From positions 62,001 through 126,000 of the forward strand of contig NZ_JBAHUR010000008.1 in NCBI RefSeq assembly GCF_036689815.1: a DNA stretch of 64,000 nt, written 5' to 3'. Shown here piece by piece: positions 17,164 through 26,486 of the stretch; within the stretch, counting starts at the first letter, position 1, and the number at the start of each line of letters is the position of its first letter. The DNA comes from Magnetovibrio sp. PR-2. GTDB lineage: Bacteria; Pseudomonadota; Alphaproteobacteria; Rhodospirillales; Magnetovibrionaceae. The notes under the pieces are model-generated. The model was not told the DNA's origin. It made no database searches and saw only the letters and a list, made by a program, of their open reading frames with translations. Position numbers and translations under genes: made by a program.

Positions 17164-18303
17164 ATGTCGAAAAAAGTACTCATCGTCGGTGGCGGTTTAG
17201 CCGGCACCATCATTGCCAACGGATTGATTCGTCACATCGGCGAAGAAATCCGCAAAGGCGACGTTTCCATCACCATGTTGGGCACGTCCGATACGCACAT
17301 GTATCAACCGGGCTTGCTTTACATTCCGTTCGGTAAAATCCGCGAGCGCGAACTGTTCCGCCCGCAGCGCAAAGTCTTGGACAAGCGCGTTATCTTCCAC
17401 ATCGACCCGGCGACTAACATCGACGTCGAAAACAAGAAGGTCACATGTAACTCCGGGACCGTGCATGACTACGACTATTTGGTCATCGCCACTGGCTCGC
17501 GTTTGATGCCGCAAAACATTCCGGGTTTGGCCGAAGGCGCGCACTGGCTCTACGACTTGGAAGGTGCCCGCAAAATGCGCGACGCCCTGGACAAGTTCGA
17601 AGGCGGCAAAATCGTCGTCAACGTCAACGCACCGCACAAGTGCCCAGTCGCCCCCTTGGAAATTACCTTCATGCTCAAAGAGTATCTAGAAGGCAAAGGG
17701 CTGTGGGATAAAACGGAAATCACTTATACCTATCCCATCGGTCGCCTTCACGCGTTGGAGCCGGTTGCCGAATGGGCCAAACCGGCCATGGATGAAGCAG
17801 GCATCAAGTACGAAACCTTCTTCAACACCAAAGAAGTCGACCCGGCCGGTAAAACCATTGAATCGGAAGAAGGCGTCACGCTGGATTACGATTTCTTGGT
17901 CACCATCCCGCCGCACAACGGCGCAGAAGTCATCACGGAATCCGGTCTGGGCGACGGCGGCTGGGTGCCGACCGATAGGAAAAAGCTCACCCACCCCGAA
18001 CACAGCGACGTGTTTGTCTGTGGCGACACCACCAACATCCCGATTTCCAAAGCCGGTTCCACGGCACACTTCGAAGCGGACACCGTCATCGACAACTTGG
18101 CTTCATTGCTGACCGAGGGACGCTGGGCGCGTGACTACGACGGCAAGGTGTTCTGCTTTGTGGAAACGGGCATGAAAACGGGAACGTACGTGTGGTTCAA
18201 CTACGAAACGCCGCCGAACCCCGGTGCGCCTTCGCAAATGATCCACTGGTTCAAACTGGCATACAACCGACTGTATTGGCTGTCCGCCCGCGGTCTTCTG
18301 TAA
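17164..18303 (+). CDS. Sulfide:quinone oxidoreductase-like FAD flavoprotein
   Basis: A 379-residue FAD-dependent oxidoreductase. It starts with VLIVGGGLAGT (FAD GxGxxG), has LVIATGSR near residue 106-112, and a second FAD loop VFVCGDTTNIPISKAGS near 284-299. Of the SQR cysteines, Cys160 (HKCPVAPLE) and Cys331 (VFCFVETG) are at the expected positions, while the Cys near residue 128 is absent. The C-terminus is amphipathic (HWFKLAYNRLYWLSARG), suited to membrane contact. A strong GGAGGA site precedes ATG 17164, which is chosen over the upstream in-frame start. A role in oxidising sulfide or protein-bound persulfide with quinone is likely, but the SQR type is not settled. Confidence 0.8.
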   Translation: MSKKVLIVGGGLAGTIIANGLIRHIGEEIRKGDVSITMLGTSDTHMYQPGLLYIPFGKIRERELFRPQRKVLDKRVIFHIDPATNIDVENKKVTCNSGTVHDYDYLVIATGSRLMPQNIPGLAEGAHWLYDLEGARKMRDALDKFEGGKIVVNVNAPHKCPVAPLEITFMLKEYLEGKGLWDKTEITYTYPIGRLHALEPVAEWAKPAMDEAGIKYETFFNTKEVDPAGKTIESEEGVTLDYDFLVTIPPHNGAEVITESGLGDGGWVPTDRKKLTHPEHSDVFVCGDTTNIPISKAGSTAHFEADTVIDNLASLLTEGRWARDYDGKVFCFVETGMKTGTYVWFNYETPPNPGAPSQMIHWFKLAYNRLYWLSARGLL

Positions 18304-18318
18304 GGGAGGGGCCCTATC

Positions 18319-18846
18319 ATGAGTGATACTCAAGACAACGGACTGCGCTTGGTCCAAGCCGCCCAAGACGCACTCACCGACGGTATGGTGGAACGTTTCG
18401 CCGAAACCGGCGGCAATGCCTTGGAAGTGCTGGACCGTCTCAACAACGAAGACACCCGCGATGCGGTGCTCAACATCATGGATCGCATGACCGAGCTGCA
18501 ACGCTCCGGTGCACTGGACACCTTGTTCGACTTGGTGATCTTGCTGCACGGCGCACGCTCGGCTCTGACCGATTCCATGGTCGAGCGTTTGGTGATCTGG
18601 ATGGAATGCATGATCTCCAACGTGGCCAACGAACACTTGGCCGAGTTCGCAGGCGAAACCGTTGACGCCATGCACGACGCAGCCATTGAAACGGCTGCTG
18701 AAAACTCTTCTGGGGGCTTAATGTCTACCGTTTCGATGCTGAGCAAGCCTGAAACGCAACAAGCTCTCAAATTCCTGATGACGTTCGCTGCTAAAATGCA
18801 GAAGAACGCGACCGACTCCCAGGGGAATACCACAACGAACGGATAG
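18319..18846 (+). CDS. DUF1641 domain protein
   Basis: A 175-residue soluble, helical, acidic protein of the DUF1641 type. These are often encoded beside SQR-like flavoproteins in sulfur-oxidising bacteria and archaea, which suggests a partner or assembly role; no activity is established. It lies 15 bases after the SQR-like stop with an AAGGGAGG ribosome binding site. A strong terminator follows at 18876, so it is the last gene of the unit. Confidence 0.75.
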   Translation: MSDTQDNGLRLVQAAQDALTDGMVERFAETGGNALEVLDRLNNEDTRDAVLNIMDRMTELQRSGALDTLFDLVILLHGARSALTDSMVERLVIWMECMISNVANEHLAEFAGETVDAMHDAAIETAAENSSGGLMSTVSMLSKPETQQALKFLMTFAAKMQKNATDSQGNTTTNG

Positions 18847-18875
18847 CCCTCCCTTCGTCCACGTATTTCTCTTTT

Positions 18876-18913
18876 GCCGTGGTTCCCCTTTTGGGGTTCC
18901 ACGGCCTTTTTTT
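18876..18913 (+). terminator. Strong intrinsic terminator of the sulfur cluster
   Basis: GCCGTGG (18876-18882) pairs with CCACGGC (18899-18905), and CCCC with GGGG inside, separated by a symmetrical TT/TT internal loop and a TTTT tip. Seven Ts follow (18907-18913). This closes the DsrE-TusA-SQR-DUF1641 unit and separates it from the hemerythrin gene. Confidence 0.9.
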
Positions 18914-18961
18914 GTGCCCCTAGATCGTATGAAGAATTGACCTTGCCTGTGAATCAGGAGA

Positions 18962-18986
18962 CACTGATATAAATACGGCATCAGTG
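18962..18986. promoter_or_regulatory. Inverted repeat just upstream of the hemerythrin gene
   Basis: CACTGAT (18962-18968) and ATCAGTG (18980-18986) are a perfect seven-base inverted repeat with an 11-base spacer, 14-29 bases before the possible hemerythrin starts. It could be an operator for a dimeric regulator or a leader hairpin. No known regulator motif is recognised. Confidence 0.4.
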
Positions 18987-19014
18987 GGGCGCGCTGAGAG
19001 TGGATCAAAAAAAT

Positions 19015-19419
19015 ATGCTTATTGAATGGGATCAATCCCTGAGTGTCGGCATTGATAAAATCGATAGCGACCATAAAAAGCTGCTGGATATCATTAATGA
19101 TTTCGGGAGCGACGACGACAAAACGCGTGAAGAACTGACCACTCTGATCAACGATCTGGTGGACTACACCCGCTATCACTTTGATCGCGAAGAAGATCTG
19201 ATGGCGGCCAACGGCTACGTCAACTTGGAAAAACACCAAGAAGAACACGGCATCTTCATCGCCAAACTGTTAGAGCTCGGCATCATGTTGGAAACCGAAG
19301 ACTTAGACACCACCCGCAACGAAGCCGGGCAGTTCCTATCCATGTGGCTGACACGCCACATCCGCATGTCGGACATGGATTATATCAGTTGCGTCGTTTC
19401 CGGCGGGTTCTCGTCTTAG
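19015..19419 (+). CDS. Bacteriohemerythrin
   Basis: A single-domain hemerythrin of about 134 residues. All diiron ligands can be seen: [24 protein letters not shown] and HIRMSDMDY. It opens with [11 protein letters not shown], the usual start of the fold. ATG 19015 is preferred because AGTGGA lies ten bases upstream; a GTG at 19000 would add five residues. Bacterial hemerythrins bind oxygen for delivery to oxidases or sense it; in a genome with a cbb3 oxidase either is possible. Its stop overlaps the convergent mutL stop by four bases. Confidence 0.9.
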   Translation: MLIEWDQSLSVGIDKIDSDHKKLLDIINDFGSDDDKTREELTTLINDLVDYTRYHFDREEDLMAANGYVNLEKHQEEHGIFIAKLLELGIMLETEDLDTTRNEAGQFLSMWLTRHIRMSDMDYISCVVSGGFSS

Positions 19420-21230
19420 CGCCGACCAAACAACTTTTCAATATCGCTGAGTTTGAGCTCCACGTACGTGGGCCGTCCGTGGTTGCATTGACCGGAATGC
19501 GGCGTGGCTTCCATTTCGCGCAGCAGTGCGTTCATCTCTTGCGCGTTTAACCGCCGTCCAGAACGCACCGAGCCGTGGCAGGCCATGGTCGCGGCAACGT
19601 CGGACAGCTTTTCTTGAAGCGACAAGGTCTCCCCCCACTCTGCCAAATCGTCGGCCAAGTCGCGCACCAAGGTCTGAATGTCGGTTTGCCCCAACAGGGC
19701 CGGTGCTTCGCGCACCACCACCGCACCTTCGCCGAAGGGCTCAATGATAAGCCCCAGTTCCGCCAGCTCGTCAATGCGCTTGGACAGGCGCACCACGGCA
19801 GGTTCGTCGAGCTCTACCACTTCGGGCAGCAACAGGCCTTGGCGTTTGATGCCACCCTCGGCCAGGGCCTGTTTCATGCGCTCATAAACCAAACGTTCGT
19901 GAGCGGCGTGTTGATCGACGATGACGATGCCGTCGGCGGTCTGGCTGACGATATAGGTTTCGTGCACTTGGCCGCGGGCGACACCCAACGGGAAGTCCGC
20001 ACCGTCTTCGATGGGCTCAGCCATCCCTGGCGCGCTGCCTTGGGTGTTGGCCGTAGGCGTCATATCCAAGTTGTTCAGCGGGGCTTGAAATTCAGCGGCG
20101 CGATCTGACAGGTGTTGGGTTGGATAGCCCGTGCCTTGGGTGTAAGGGCGCGACTGAAACTGACCTTGGCCGGTGAATTCAGTGTTTTGAACAGCGCCTA
20201 AGGCTGCGTTGGACACCGTGGTCGATGCCCGGTGTCCCGCATCGGCCAACGTATGTTTCAGTGCACTAACGATGAGACCGCGCACCAAACCCGCATCGCG
20301 AAACCGCACTTCGGTTTTCGCCGGATGCACGTTGACGTCCACTTGATCAGGCGGCACGTCGAGGTAGAGCGCAATATAAGGGTAGCGGTCATGCGCCAAA
20401 AAATCCCGATACGCGCCCCGCACGGCGCCGAAGAACAGCTTGTCCTTTACGGGCCGCCCGTTCACAAACATGTATTGCTGCTGTGCATTGCCGCGATTGA
20501 GCGTCGGCAGGCCGATGTGCCCGGCCAAGTGAATGCCTTCGCGTTCGGCCTCCACCAACAAAGCGTTGTCGAAGAAATCCCGGCCCATGACCTGGCCCAA
20601 ACGGTCTAGGCGCTTGGACAGAAAATCGCCCTGAGCCCGATTGAGACGCGTCACCGTCCGCATGCCGTCGGACAACACGAAGCTGACACCCGGATGCGCC
20701 ATGGCTAGGCGATTGATCATCTCTGTGGCGTGGCTGAGCTCTGTGCGCGGTGTTTTTAAAAACTTCAAACGTGCGGGCGTGGCAAAAAACAGATCGCGGA
20801 TTTCAACGCGCGTCCCTTTCGGGTGGGCCGCCGGTTGAACATCACCGACTTTGCCGCCTTCCACGTGGATGGACCAAGCACTGTCGCCGTCTTCGGTGCG
20901 AGACGTCATGGTCAGGCGCGACACCGCGCCGATGGATGGAAGCGCTTCACCGCGAAAGCCCAAGTGCTGAATGTGCACCAAATCATCGTCGGGCAGTTTC
21001 GACGTTGCGTGCCGTTCCACAGCCAACGCCAGTTCATCCGGGTCCATGCCCTTACCATCGTCTGTCACGCAGATGAGTGAACGCCCGCCGTCGCGCAGTT
21101 GAATTTCAATGTTGGACGCACCTGCATCCAGGGCGTTTTCCACCAGCTCTTTCAACGCGCTTGCCGGGCGTTCCACCACTTCACCGGCGGCGATTTGGTT
21201 GACCAGAGTGTCCGGGAGCCTGCGGATCAT
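19416..21230 (-). CDS. mutL: DNA mismatch repair protein MutL (endonuclease type)
   Basis: A 604-residue MutL. The GHKL ATPase has [24 protein letters not shown] and [14 protein letters not shown] near the N-terminus. A disordered linker (about 335-410) separates it from the C-terminal dimerisation domain, which carries [12 protein letters not shown] (the DQHAx2Ex4E endonuclease motif), ACHGSVRSG and CNHGRPT. So this is a nicking MutL of the kind found in organisms without MutH. It acts with MutS in mismatch repair. The start overlaps the pgi stop by four bases. Confidence 0.97.
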   Translation of the reverse strand: MIRRLPDTLVNQIAAGEVVERPASALKELVENALDAGASNIEIQLRDGGRSLICVTDDGKGMDPDELALAVERHATSKLPDDDLVHIQHLGFRGEALPSIGAVSRLTMTSRTEDGDSAWSIHVEGGKVGDVQPAAHPKGTRVEIRDLFFATPARLKFLKTPRTELSHATEMINRLAMAHPGVSFVLSDGMRTVTRLNRAQGDFLSKRLDRLGQVMGRDFFDNALLVEAEREGIHLAGHIGLPTLNRGNAQQQYMFVNGRPVKDKLFFGAVRGAYRDFLAHDRYPYIALYLDVPPDQVDVNVHPAKTEVRFRDAGLVRGLIVSALKHTLADAGHRASTTVSNAALGAVQNTEFTGQGQFQSRPYTQGTGYPTQHLSDRAAEFQAPLNNLDMTPTANTQGSAPGMAEPIEDGADFPLGVARGQVHETYIVSQTADGIVIVDQHAAHERLVYERMKQALAEGGIKRQGLLLPEVVELDEPAVVRLSKRIDELAELGLIIEPFGEGAVVVREAPALLGQTDIQTLVRDLADDLAEWGETLSLQEKLSDVAATMACHGSVRSGRRLNAQEMNALLREMEATPHSGQCNHGRPTYVELKLSDIEKLFGRR

Positions 21231-22537
21231 TCGCCCATGTCCAGCAAGAATTTGCGCGCCAGGACTTTACCTTCTTCGACAGCCGGTTGGTCAAACGCGT
21301 TCACACCCAGCAAGCCTGCCGCAATCATGGTTTCCAACATGAAATGCATCATCAGCCCACCCATAACTTCTTCGTCCAGGCGTTCCAATTCAAACAAGCG
21401 CGTGGGGCAGCCGTTGTTGATCAGCGTCTGCGCGGTGGCGCGTTGTTCGGCGTCCAGCAAATCCCCCATGCGGCGGCGTTGCAGGTATTCCAGTTCGGAC
21501 TCTTTGACCAAAGCGTTGGAGATCAAACCACCTTTACCGGCCACCTCCAACGTGATCAGCGTGAACATTTTGTCGCGCGGACCGTCTAAGTAGAGCTGCA
21601 TCTGGCTGTGCTGATCGCGCGTCCCCATGGCGCGGATCGGGGTCGATCCCGTCCCATTTTTGCCCAAGCTTTCGGCCCACAGCTGTTGAAACCACAGCCC
21701 AAAGTTCGCCAAACGATCCACGTAGGGCATCATCACCGTGTTGGCGATGCCTTTTTTCTTCAAAAACGCGACCTTAATCGCCGCACCCACAGCTGGGTCG
21801 CTTTCGCGCGGATCGGGGCCTTCCAACGTCGCATTGAGAACCTCCAAGGCCCCACGGCGTACGGCTTCAGCGTCCAGCCCCGCGATCATGGCCGGCAACA
21901 GCCCCACCAAGCTCAGCGCCGAATAACGCCCGCCAATGTTGGGATCATGGTCCAAAATTTTCAGGTTCAAACGCGTTGCCAGAGATCTCAGCGGATTGCT
22001 TTTGTTGTCGCGCTCTGTAATCACCAAGGCGTGACGCGGCACACGATCGCGCCCGATCAACGTCATCAAACGGTCCAAGCACGCAATGAACTGCGCCACG
22101 GTTTCCGCCGTGCCGCCGGACTTGGAGATGACAATGAAGCCCGTGCGTTTGAGATCCAGCTGTTCGTACAACAGTTCAAACGTATCTGGGTCCACATTGT
22201 CCAAAAAGTGCAGGCGCGGGCCGCCTTTGCGCGGGCCAAAGCCACTGTCGGCTAGCGAATACAACGTCTGCCCGCCCAAAGACGAACCCCCTGTGCCCAG
22301 AATAACCACATCGTCGAAGGCTTTGCGAAACCGCTTGGCGATAAAATCCAGCTCTTCGAGATCGTCCGTGTGCGCAGGCAAGCTCAACAGCGGCAACGTT
22401 CCGTCGTCGCGCGCTTGGCGCAGGCCGTCGATGATTTGGCCGGTTTGGGCTTGGAGCTCGTGAAACTCTTCTTCCAAAAGGCCGTGTTCGCCCACGTGCG
22501 TGCGGAAACAGGATTGAATAATGTGACGGTAGAGCAT
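21227..22537 (-). CDS. pgi: Glucose-6-phosphate isomerase
   Basis: A 436-residue isomerase for glucose-6-phosphate and fructose-6-phosphate. Landmarks are [30 protein letters not shown] (sugar-phosphate loop), GGRYSALS and the late [15 protein letters not shown] signature. It is of the shorter bacterial type. It overlaps mutL by four bases and follows the M16 genes by 74 bases, in the same direction. It would serve gluconeogenesis and polysaccharide precursor supply in an organism likely to live on sulfur compounds. Confidence 0.94.
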   Translation of the reverse strand: MLYRHIIQSCFRTHVGEHGLLEEEFHELQAQTGQIIDGLRQARDDGTLPLLSLPAHTDDLEELDFIAKRFRKAFDDVVILGTGGSSLGGQTLYSLADSGFGPRKGGPRLHFLDNVDPDTFELLYEQLDLKRTGFIVISKSGGTAETVAQFIACLDRLMTLIGRDRVPRHALVITERDNKSNPLRSLATRLNLKILDHDPNIGGRYSALSLVGLLPAMIAGLDAEAVRRGALEVLNATLEGPDPRESDPAVGAAIKVAFLKKKGIANTVMMPYVDRLANFGLWFQQLWAESLGKNGTGSTPIRAMGTRDQHSQMQLYLDGPRDKMFTLITLEVAGKGGLISNALVKESELEYLQRRRMGDLLDAEQRATAQTLINNGCPTRLFELERLDEEVMGGLMMHFMLETMIAAGLLGVNAFDQPAVEEGKVLARKFLLDMGE

Positions 22538-22611
22538 CGCGCCCCTGATCTTGTAGAAAACCTAAGTTCCCAGCGGCAATACCCCCAGGAATCGGCCCCC
22601 AGATTACCACG

Positions 22612-23925
22612 TCAGGGCTTTGAGACAATGCCTGCGGGACGTCCGACGATAATGATGTCCAACGCATCGGGCTTGAGCAGCGTGCGCGCCACGCGATTGA
22701 CGTCGTCTCGGCTCACCGCACCGATATATGTTTTACGCCTGTCCAGATACTCCAGACCTAAGTCATTGATTTGCATAGAAACCAAGACCCGTGCAATGGT
22801 GTCGGTAGAGGTTAGCGTCAACGGAAACGAGCCCATCACATAGTTTTTGGCACTGGTGAGCTCAGCCTCGGTGATATCGCCGTTGGCCATGCGTGCCCAT
22901 TCAGTGCGAATCACGTCCACAGTTTCCGCCACCCGGGCATTTTCTGTCGCCGCCGATCCGATCAACACCCCGGCCAAGGCCATGGGATAATTCCCGGTGC
23001 CGACCGAATAGGCCAAACCGCGTTTTTCACGCACTTCGTCATAAAGGCGGGAGGTAAACGATCCTCCGCCCAAAATGTGGTTCATCACCAACACGGCGTA
23101 ATAGTCGGGATCTTGGCGCTTCAAACCGGCTTGACCGAAAACAATAGTGCTTTGCGGAATGTCACGTTCGATGACTTCAAGCTTTCCGCTCACTTTGGCT
23201 TGGGTATGGGGCTGGTGCTGGAACGCAGGCTGCCCAGGCAGATTGCCAAACGCTTGGTCTAAAATGACTTTGAGCTGTTCAGCCGTCACATCCCCCGTCA
23301 CGCCAATGATCAGGTTTTCACGGCCCAAACGCGTGCGCACAAAGGCCTTCAGATCGTCCTGCGTGATGGCTTCGACCGTTTCCACGGTGCCGTCGCTGTC
23401 ATGGGCATAACCGTGGCCGTCGAACATGGTTTGATAGAGCGCGTTGTACGCGATTTTGCCTGGACGTTCCGAACTGGAGCGAATGCCCGAAATGATCTGG
23501 CTTTTGAGCCGCGCCACGGGCTCTTGATCAAAGCGCGGTTGGGTCAACGCCAAGTTCATCAGCTCTGCCGAGCGGTCTAAGTTCTCCGTCAGCGTTTTGA
23601 TCCGCCCGGAAAAGCGATCGTAGCCCGCTTCAAAACGAAGGGTGATGGATTGATCCGTCAGGGTTTGCTGGAACATTTGACTGTCCATCTCCCCCGCGCC
23701 CTCATCCATCGTGCTGGCGGCGAGATTAGCGAGCCCTTTTTTGCCTACCGGATCCAGCTCTGATCCTCCTAAAAATGCGAAACGGATAGCGACCACGGGG
23801 TTGGAATGGTCTTCAACCAACCAAGCGACGATACCCTTGTCGCTTTCGACGCGTTGGACGTCTACGCCAAAGGCTTGAACGGGAAGAACGGCGATAAAAA
23901 CTGCCATGAGCCATTTCAGTTTCAT
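22612..23925 (-). CDS. M16 peptidase-like protein lacking the zinc motif
   Basis: A 437-residue M16 (insulinase/processing peptidase) homologue with a signal peptide (MKLKWLMAVFIAVLPVQAFG). At the place where active members have HxxEH this protein has GKKGLANLAA, so it has no zinc site. The C-terminal part retains the M16C RxxRGLAYSVGT pattern (EVREKRGLAYSVG). Such inactive partners pair with an active M16 subunit, as in bacterial two-subunit periplasmic peptidases. The active partner is encoded just upstream with a four-base overlap. Confidence 0.9.
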   Translation of the reverse strand: MKLKWLMAVFIAVLPVQAFGVDVQRVESDKGIVAWLVEDHSNPVVAIRFAFLGGSELDPVGKKGLANLAASTMDEGAGEMDSQMFQQTLTDQSITLRFEAGYDRFSGRIKTLTENLDRSAELMNLALTQPRFDQEPVARLKSQIISGIRSSSERPGKIAYNALYQTMFDGHGYAHDSDGTVETVEAITQDDLKAFVRTRLGRENLIIGVTGDVTAEQLKVILDQAFGNLPGQPAFQHQPHTQAKVSGKLEVIERDIPQSTIVFGQAGLKRQDPDYYAVLVMNHILGGGSFTSRLYDEVREKRGLAYSVGTGNYPMALAGVLIGSAATENARVAETVDVIRTEWARMANGDITEAELTSAKNYVMGSFPLTLTSTDTIARVLVSMQINDLGLEYLDRRKTYIGAVSRDDVNRVARTLLKPDALDIIIVGRPAGIVSKP

Positions 23926-25268
23926 TGGCTGGCTCCTTGTTGGGGCAACAGCTTGGCCGTGGTCCGTTTGGGTTCATCCATCACAGCTTTGAGCGCGTCG
24001 AGCACGTCTTTTGCCGTCACCGCAGAGATGCGGTCCGGCCATTTTTCAACGTCTTCAATGGTGTGGCCTTGGGCTAATGCGCCGCCGATGGCCCAAGCTC
24101 CGGTTTTAAGAGAATCTCGCGAAAAGACAGCTTCCGCCTGCATGCGTTTTTTGACCCGCGCCAATTCATCTTGTCCCAAACCTGCGGCCAGAAGCTTGTC
24201 GGCTTCTGCGTAGACTGCGGTTTTCAAATCATCCAATTCAACGCCCGGAAGCGGAGACGCATAGAACACGAACCGCCCGTCACCGCGCTGGCCGGAATCG
24301 TAATACGTCCCCACCGACACGGCCAAGGGCTGTTCGATCACCAAGGCACGATACAGACGCGACGTTCCGCCGCCGCCCAAAATTTCCGATAAGATTTCCA
24401 AGGCCGCCACACGTGTGGCATGGCCATTGGTGAGAGACGGCTGAATGATATTGTCCGACCAGCTGGCTTGTTTGACGCGCGGGTCCGCCAACACCGTTTC
24501 CCCGCCTTCGATTTTGGCGTCAATCAACAGCGATTGGCGCGGCGCCAAGCCGGACGGTTTTTTGGGGCCGTAGTGCTGTTCAGCCAAGGCTTTGACACGC
24601 TCCACCGTCACGTCGCCCGCAACCACCAAAATGGCGTTGTCGGGGGCGTAATAGTCTTTGTAAAACGCCAACGCATCTTCGCGGGTCAACTGTTCCAACT
24701 CGTCACGCCAGCCGATGATGGGACGTCCGTAGGGATGATCTTTGGGATACAGTTTTTGGTTAGATTGTTCGCGCAGCCGCGCCGCTGGTTTGGTTTCGAT
24801 GCGCGAATTGCGCTCTTCCAACACCACTGCCAGCTCGGTGCGGACGTCTTCTTCGCTCAAGACCAAATTGGTCATGCGGTCGGCTTCCAGCTCCATCACC
24901 ATGTCGAGCTGGTCGGACGCCACGGTTTGGTAGTAGCCAGTGTAATCCAAGCTGGTAAAGGCATTTTCCTGCCCACCATATTCGGCGATACGTGTGGAAA
25001 ACTCACCGTCGGGGTGCTTGGGCGTGCCTTTGAACATCAAGTGTTCAAGCACGTGTGCAATGCCGGATTTACCTGCGGGTTCTTCCGCCGAGCCCACCTT
25101 GTACCACACCATATGCAGCACCACGGGGGCACGGTGATTGGGCAGAACGACGACCTCCATCCCGTTTTTCAGGGTAAAGGTGTGCGGATTGAACACGCCC
25201 TCTGCGCGCGCATGCGACGCCACGAGGAGAACAGCCGATAAGAAGAGAGAAACGATAAATGTGCGCAT
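23922..25268 (-). CDS. Periplasmic M16 zinc peptidase (active subunit)
   Basis: A 448-residue M16 peptidase with a signal peptide (MRTFIVSLFLSAVLLVASHARA). The inverted zinc motif HVLEH is present in GIAHVLEHLMFKGT, with the downstream Glu in ELEADRMTNLVLSE. The ATG at 25268 gives the cleanest signal peptide; a GTG at 25277 would add three residues. It overlaps the inactive partner gene by four bases, so the two likely form a heterodimer in the periplasm that degrades peptides or processes exported proteins. Confidence 0.92.
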   Translation of the reverse strand: MRTFIVSLFLSAVLLVASHARAEGVFNPHTFTLKNGMEVVVLPNHRAPVVLHMVWYKVGSAEEPAGKSGIAHVLEHLMFKGTPKHPDGEFSTRIAEYGGQENAFTSLDYTGYYQTVASDQLDMVMELEADRMTNLVLSEEDVRTELAVVLEERNSRIETKPAARLREQSNQKLYPKDHPYGRPIIGWRDELEQLTREDALAFYKDYYAPDNAILVVAGDVTVERVKALAEQHYGPKKPSGLAPRQSLLIDAKIEGGETVLADPRVKQASWSDNIIQPSLTNGHATRVAALEILSEILGGGGTSRLYRALVIEQPLAVSVGTYYDSGQRGDGRFVFYASPLPGVELDDLKTAVYAEADKLLAAGLGQDELARVKKRMQAEAVFSRDSLKTGAWAIGGALAQGHTIEDVEKWPDRISAVTAKDVLDALKAVMDEPKRTTAKLLPQQGASQ

Positions 25269-25330
25269 CAAATTCACTTTAAGTTTTTAGACTGGCTAAA
25301 ATATATGTGCCTAATGCGGCAAAAAAAGGA

Positions 25331-25360
25331 ATAAAAAAGGGCCGGTCAATCCGGCCCTTT
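25331..25360 (-). terminator. Intrinsic terminator after the DUF3035 lipoprotein gene
   Basis: AAAGGGCCGG (25336-25345) and CCGGCCCTTT (25351-25360) are a perfect ten-base stem with a five-base loop. Read on the minus strand it is followed by a T-run, so it ends the ileS-lspA-DUF3035 unit ahead of the M16 pair. Confidence 0.85.
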
Positions 25361-25380
25361 GTTGTTATGAAAGCAACGGT

Positions 25381-25941
25381 CTAGTTAAACCAGCCGCCAA
25401 ATACACCTTCCAGAGGCGCGCGGGATTTCTTGCGGATAACGGGGCTTTCGCCTTCGTTCACCGGCTGACCCAACGCTTGGTTTTCTTGGATGCGTTTCAT
25501 CTCACCCGACGGCTCAACTACGTCGCCGGGGTCGGGCTCGAACATCAAAGCTTCCATGAAGTTTTGATCTTCTTCGGCAAAGGCCGAGGTTTCACGGTTC
25601 ACCGTTTTGCGAATGTCGGGCTCAGCATTGTGCGCGCCCGCTTTCGACAACAAGGCCGTGGTGCCGGGCGTATCCGCTTGAATCGGTTGGTTTTGGGCTT
25701 CTCGGCCACTCAACAACACGCGACGGGCTTGGTTTTGTGCGTTATCGGCTTCGCGCGTTCCCGCAGCTTCGGACGGCGGACGCAGGCCGAAGTCCGGCGG
25801 CAAGGTCAGCGGTGCGCGGGTATAAACCGAAAATTCGTCCGGCGCGGCTTTGGTTTGCGTCAAGGCTTTGCGCGCACCATCACACCCCGTAAGGGCCACG
25901 GCACCGACCAAAACCAACGCTGCAAATTTGACTGTCTTCAT
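25381..25941 (-). CDS. DUF3035 lipoprotein (BamF-like)
   Basis: A 186-residue lipoprotein: signal peptide with lipobox LTGC (Cys20) and then a short segment with RAPLTLPPDFGLRPP, the RxPLxxPPxF motif of DUF3035/BamF proteins of the alphaproteobacterial outer-membrane assembly machine. The rest is low-complexity and probably unstructured. It follows lspA by 11 bases, which fits since LspA matures lipoproteins. Function as a BAM accessory is known for some relatives only. Confidence 0.82.
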   Translation of the reverse strand: MKTVKFAALVLVGAVALTGCDGARKALTQTKAAPDEFSVYTRAPLTLPPDFGLRPPSEAAGTREADNAQNQARRVLLSGREAQNQPIQADTPGTTALLSKAGAHNAEPDIRKTVNRETSAFAEEDQNFMEALMFEPDPGDVVEPSGEMKRIQENQALGQPVNEGESPVIRKKSRAPLEGVFGGWFN

Positions 25942-25952
25942 TTTTCCATGCC

Positions 25953-26483
25953 TTAGGCTTTACCATCCATCTGTTCATTGTCGTCTTCTTGGGACGGTTT
26001 TGCAAACAAGGATTCCCACACGATCAGCATCGCTCCCATAACAATAGCGCTATCGGCGACGTTAAATGCAGGCCAATGATACCCCAAAACATGCACATCT
26101 AGGAAGTCTGTCACGGCACCAAAGCGAAAACGATCAATCACATTTCCCAAAGCACCGCCGATAATCGCCCCAAAAGCCAGCGCACTTACACGTGAATCAG
26201 CCTTACTGAGCCACACCGCGAGGGCTGCAGAAATCACCAAACTCAGCCCAATCAGAATGTCCGGACCGTGGTCGCCCACATCGCCAAACATGCCAAAACT
26301 GATGCCCGGGTTCCACGCCAATACGATGTTGAAAAACGGGGTGATCTCAAAGTACGGCTGCGCGGCGGCTTGAAACAAGTTCAATATCAGATACTTAGAA
26401 ATTTGATCCGACACGAATATGGCAACAGCCACGGTCCAGCCCATGGCCTTCGCCTTTTTCAGCTGATCCGCTGAAGCGCTCAT
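25953..26483 (-). CDS. lspA: Lipoprotein signal peptidase II
   Basis: A 176-residue inner-membrane aspartyl protease that removes signal peptides from prolipoproteins. Four hydrophobic segments are visible. The catalytic aspartates are in GNVIDRFRFGAVTDF and in FNVADSAIVMG, both intact. It lies three bases after ileS, the very common ileS-lspA arrangement, and just before a DUF3035 lipoprotein gene. Confidence 0.96.
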   Translation of the reverse strand: MSASADQLKKAKAMGWTVAVAIFVSDQISKYLILNLFQAAAQPYFEITPFFNIVLAWNPGISFGMFGDVGDHGPDILIGLSLVISAALAVWLSKADSRVSALAFGAIIGGALGNVIDRFRFGAVTDFLDVHVLGYHWPAFNVADSAIVMGAMLIVWESLFAKPSQEDDNEQMDGKA

Positions 26484-26486
26484 GGT

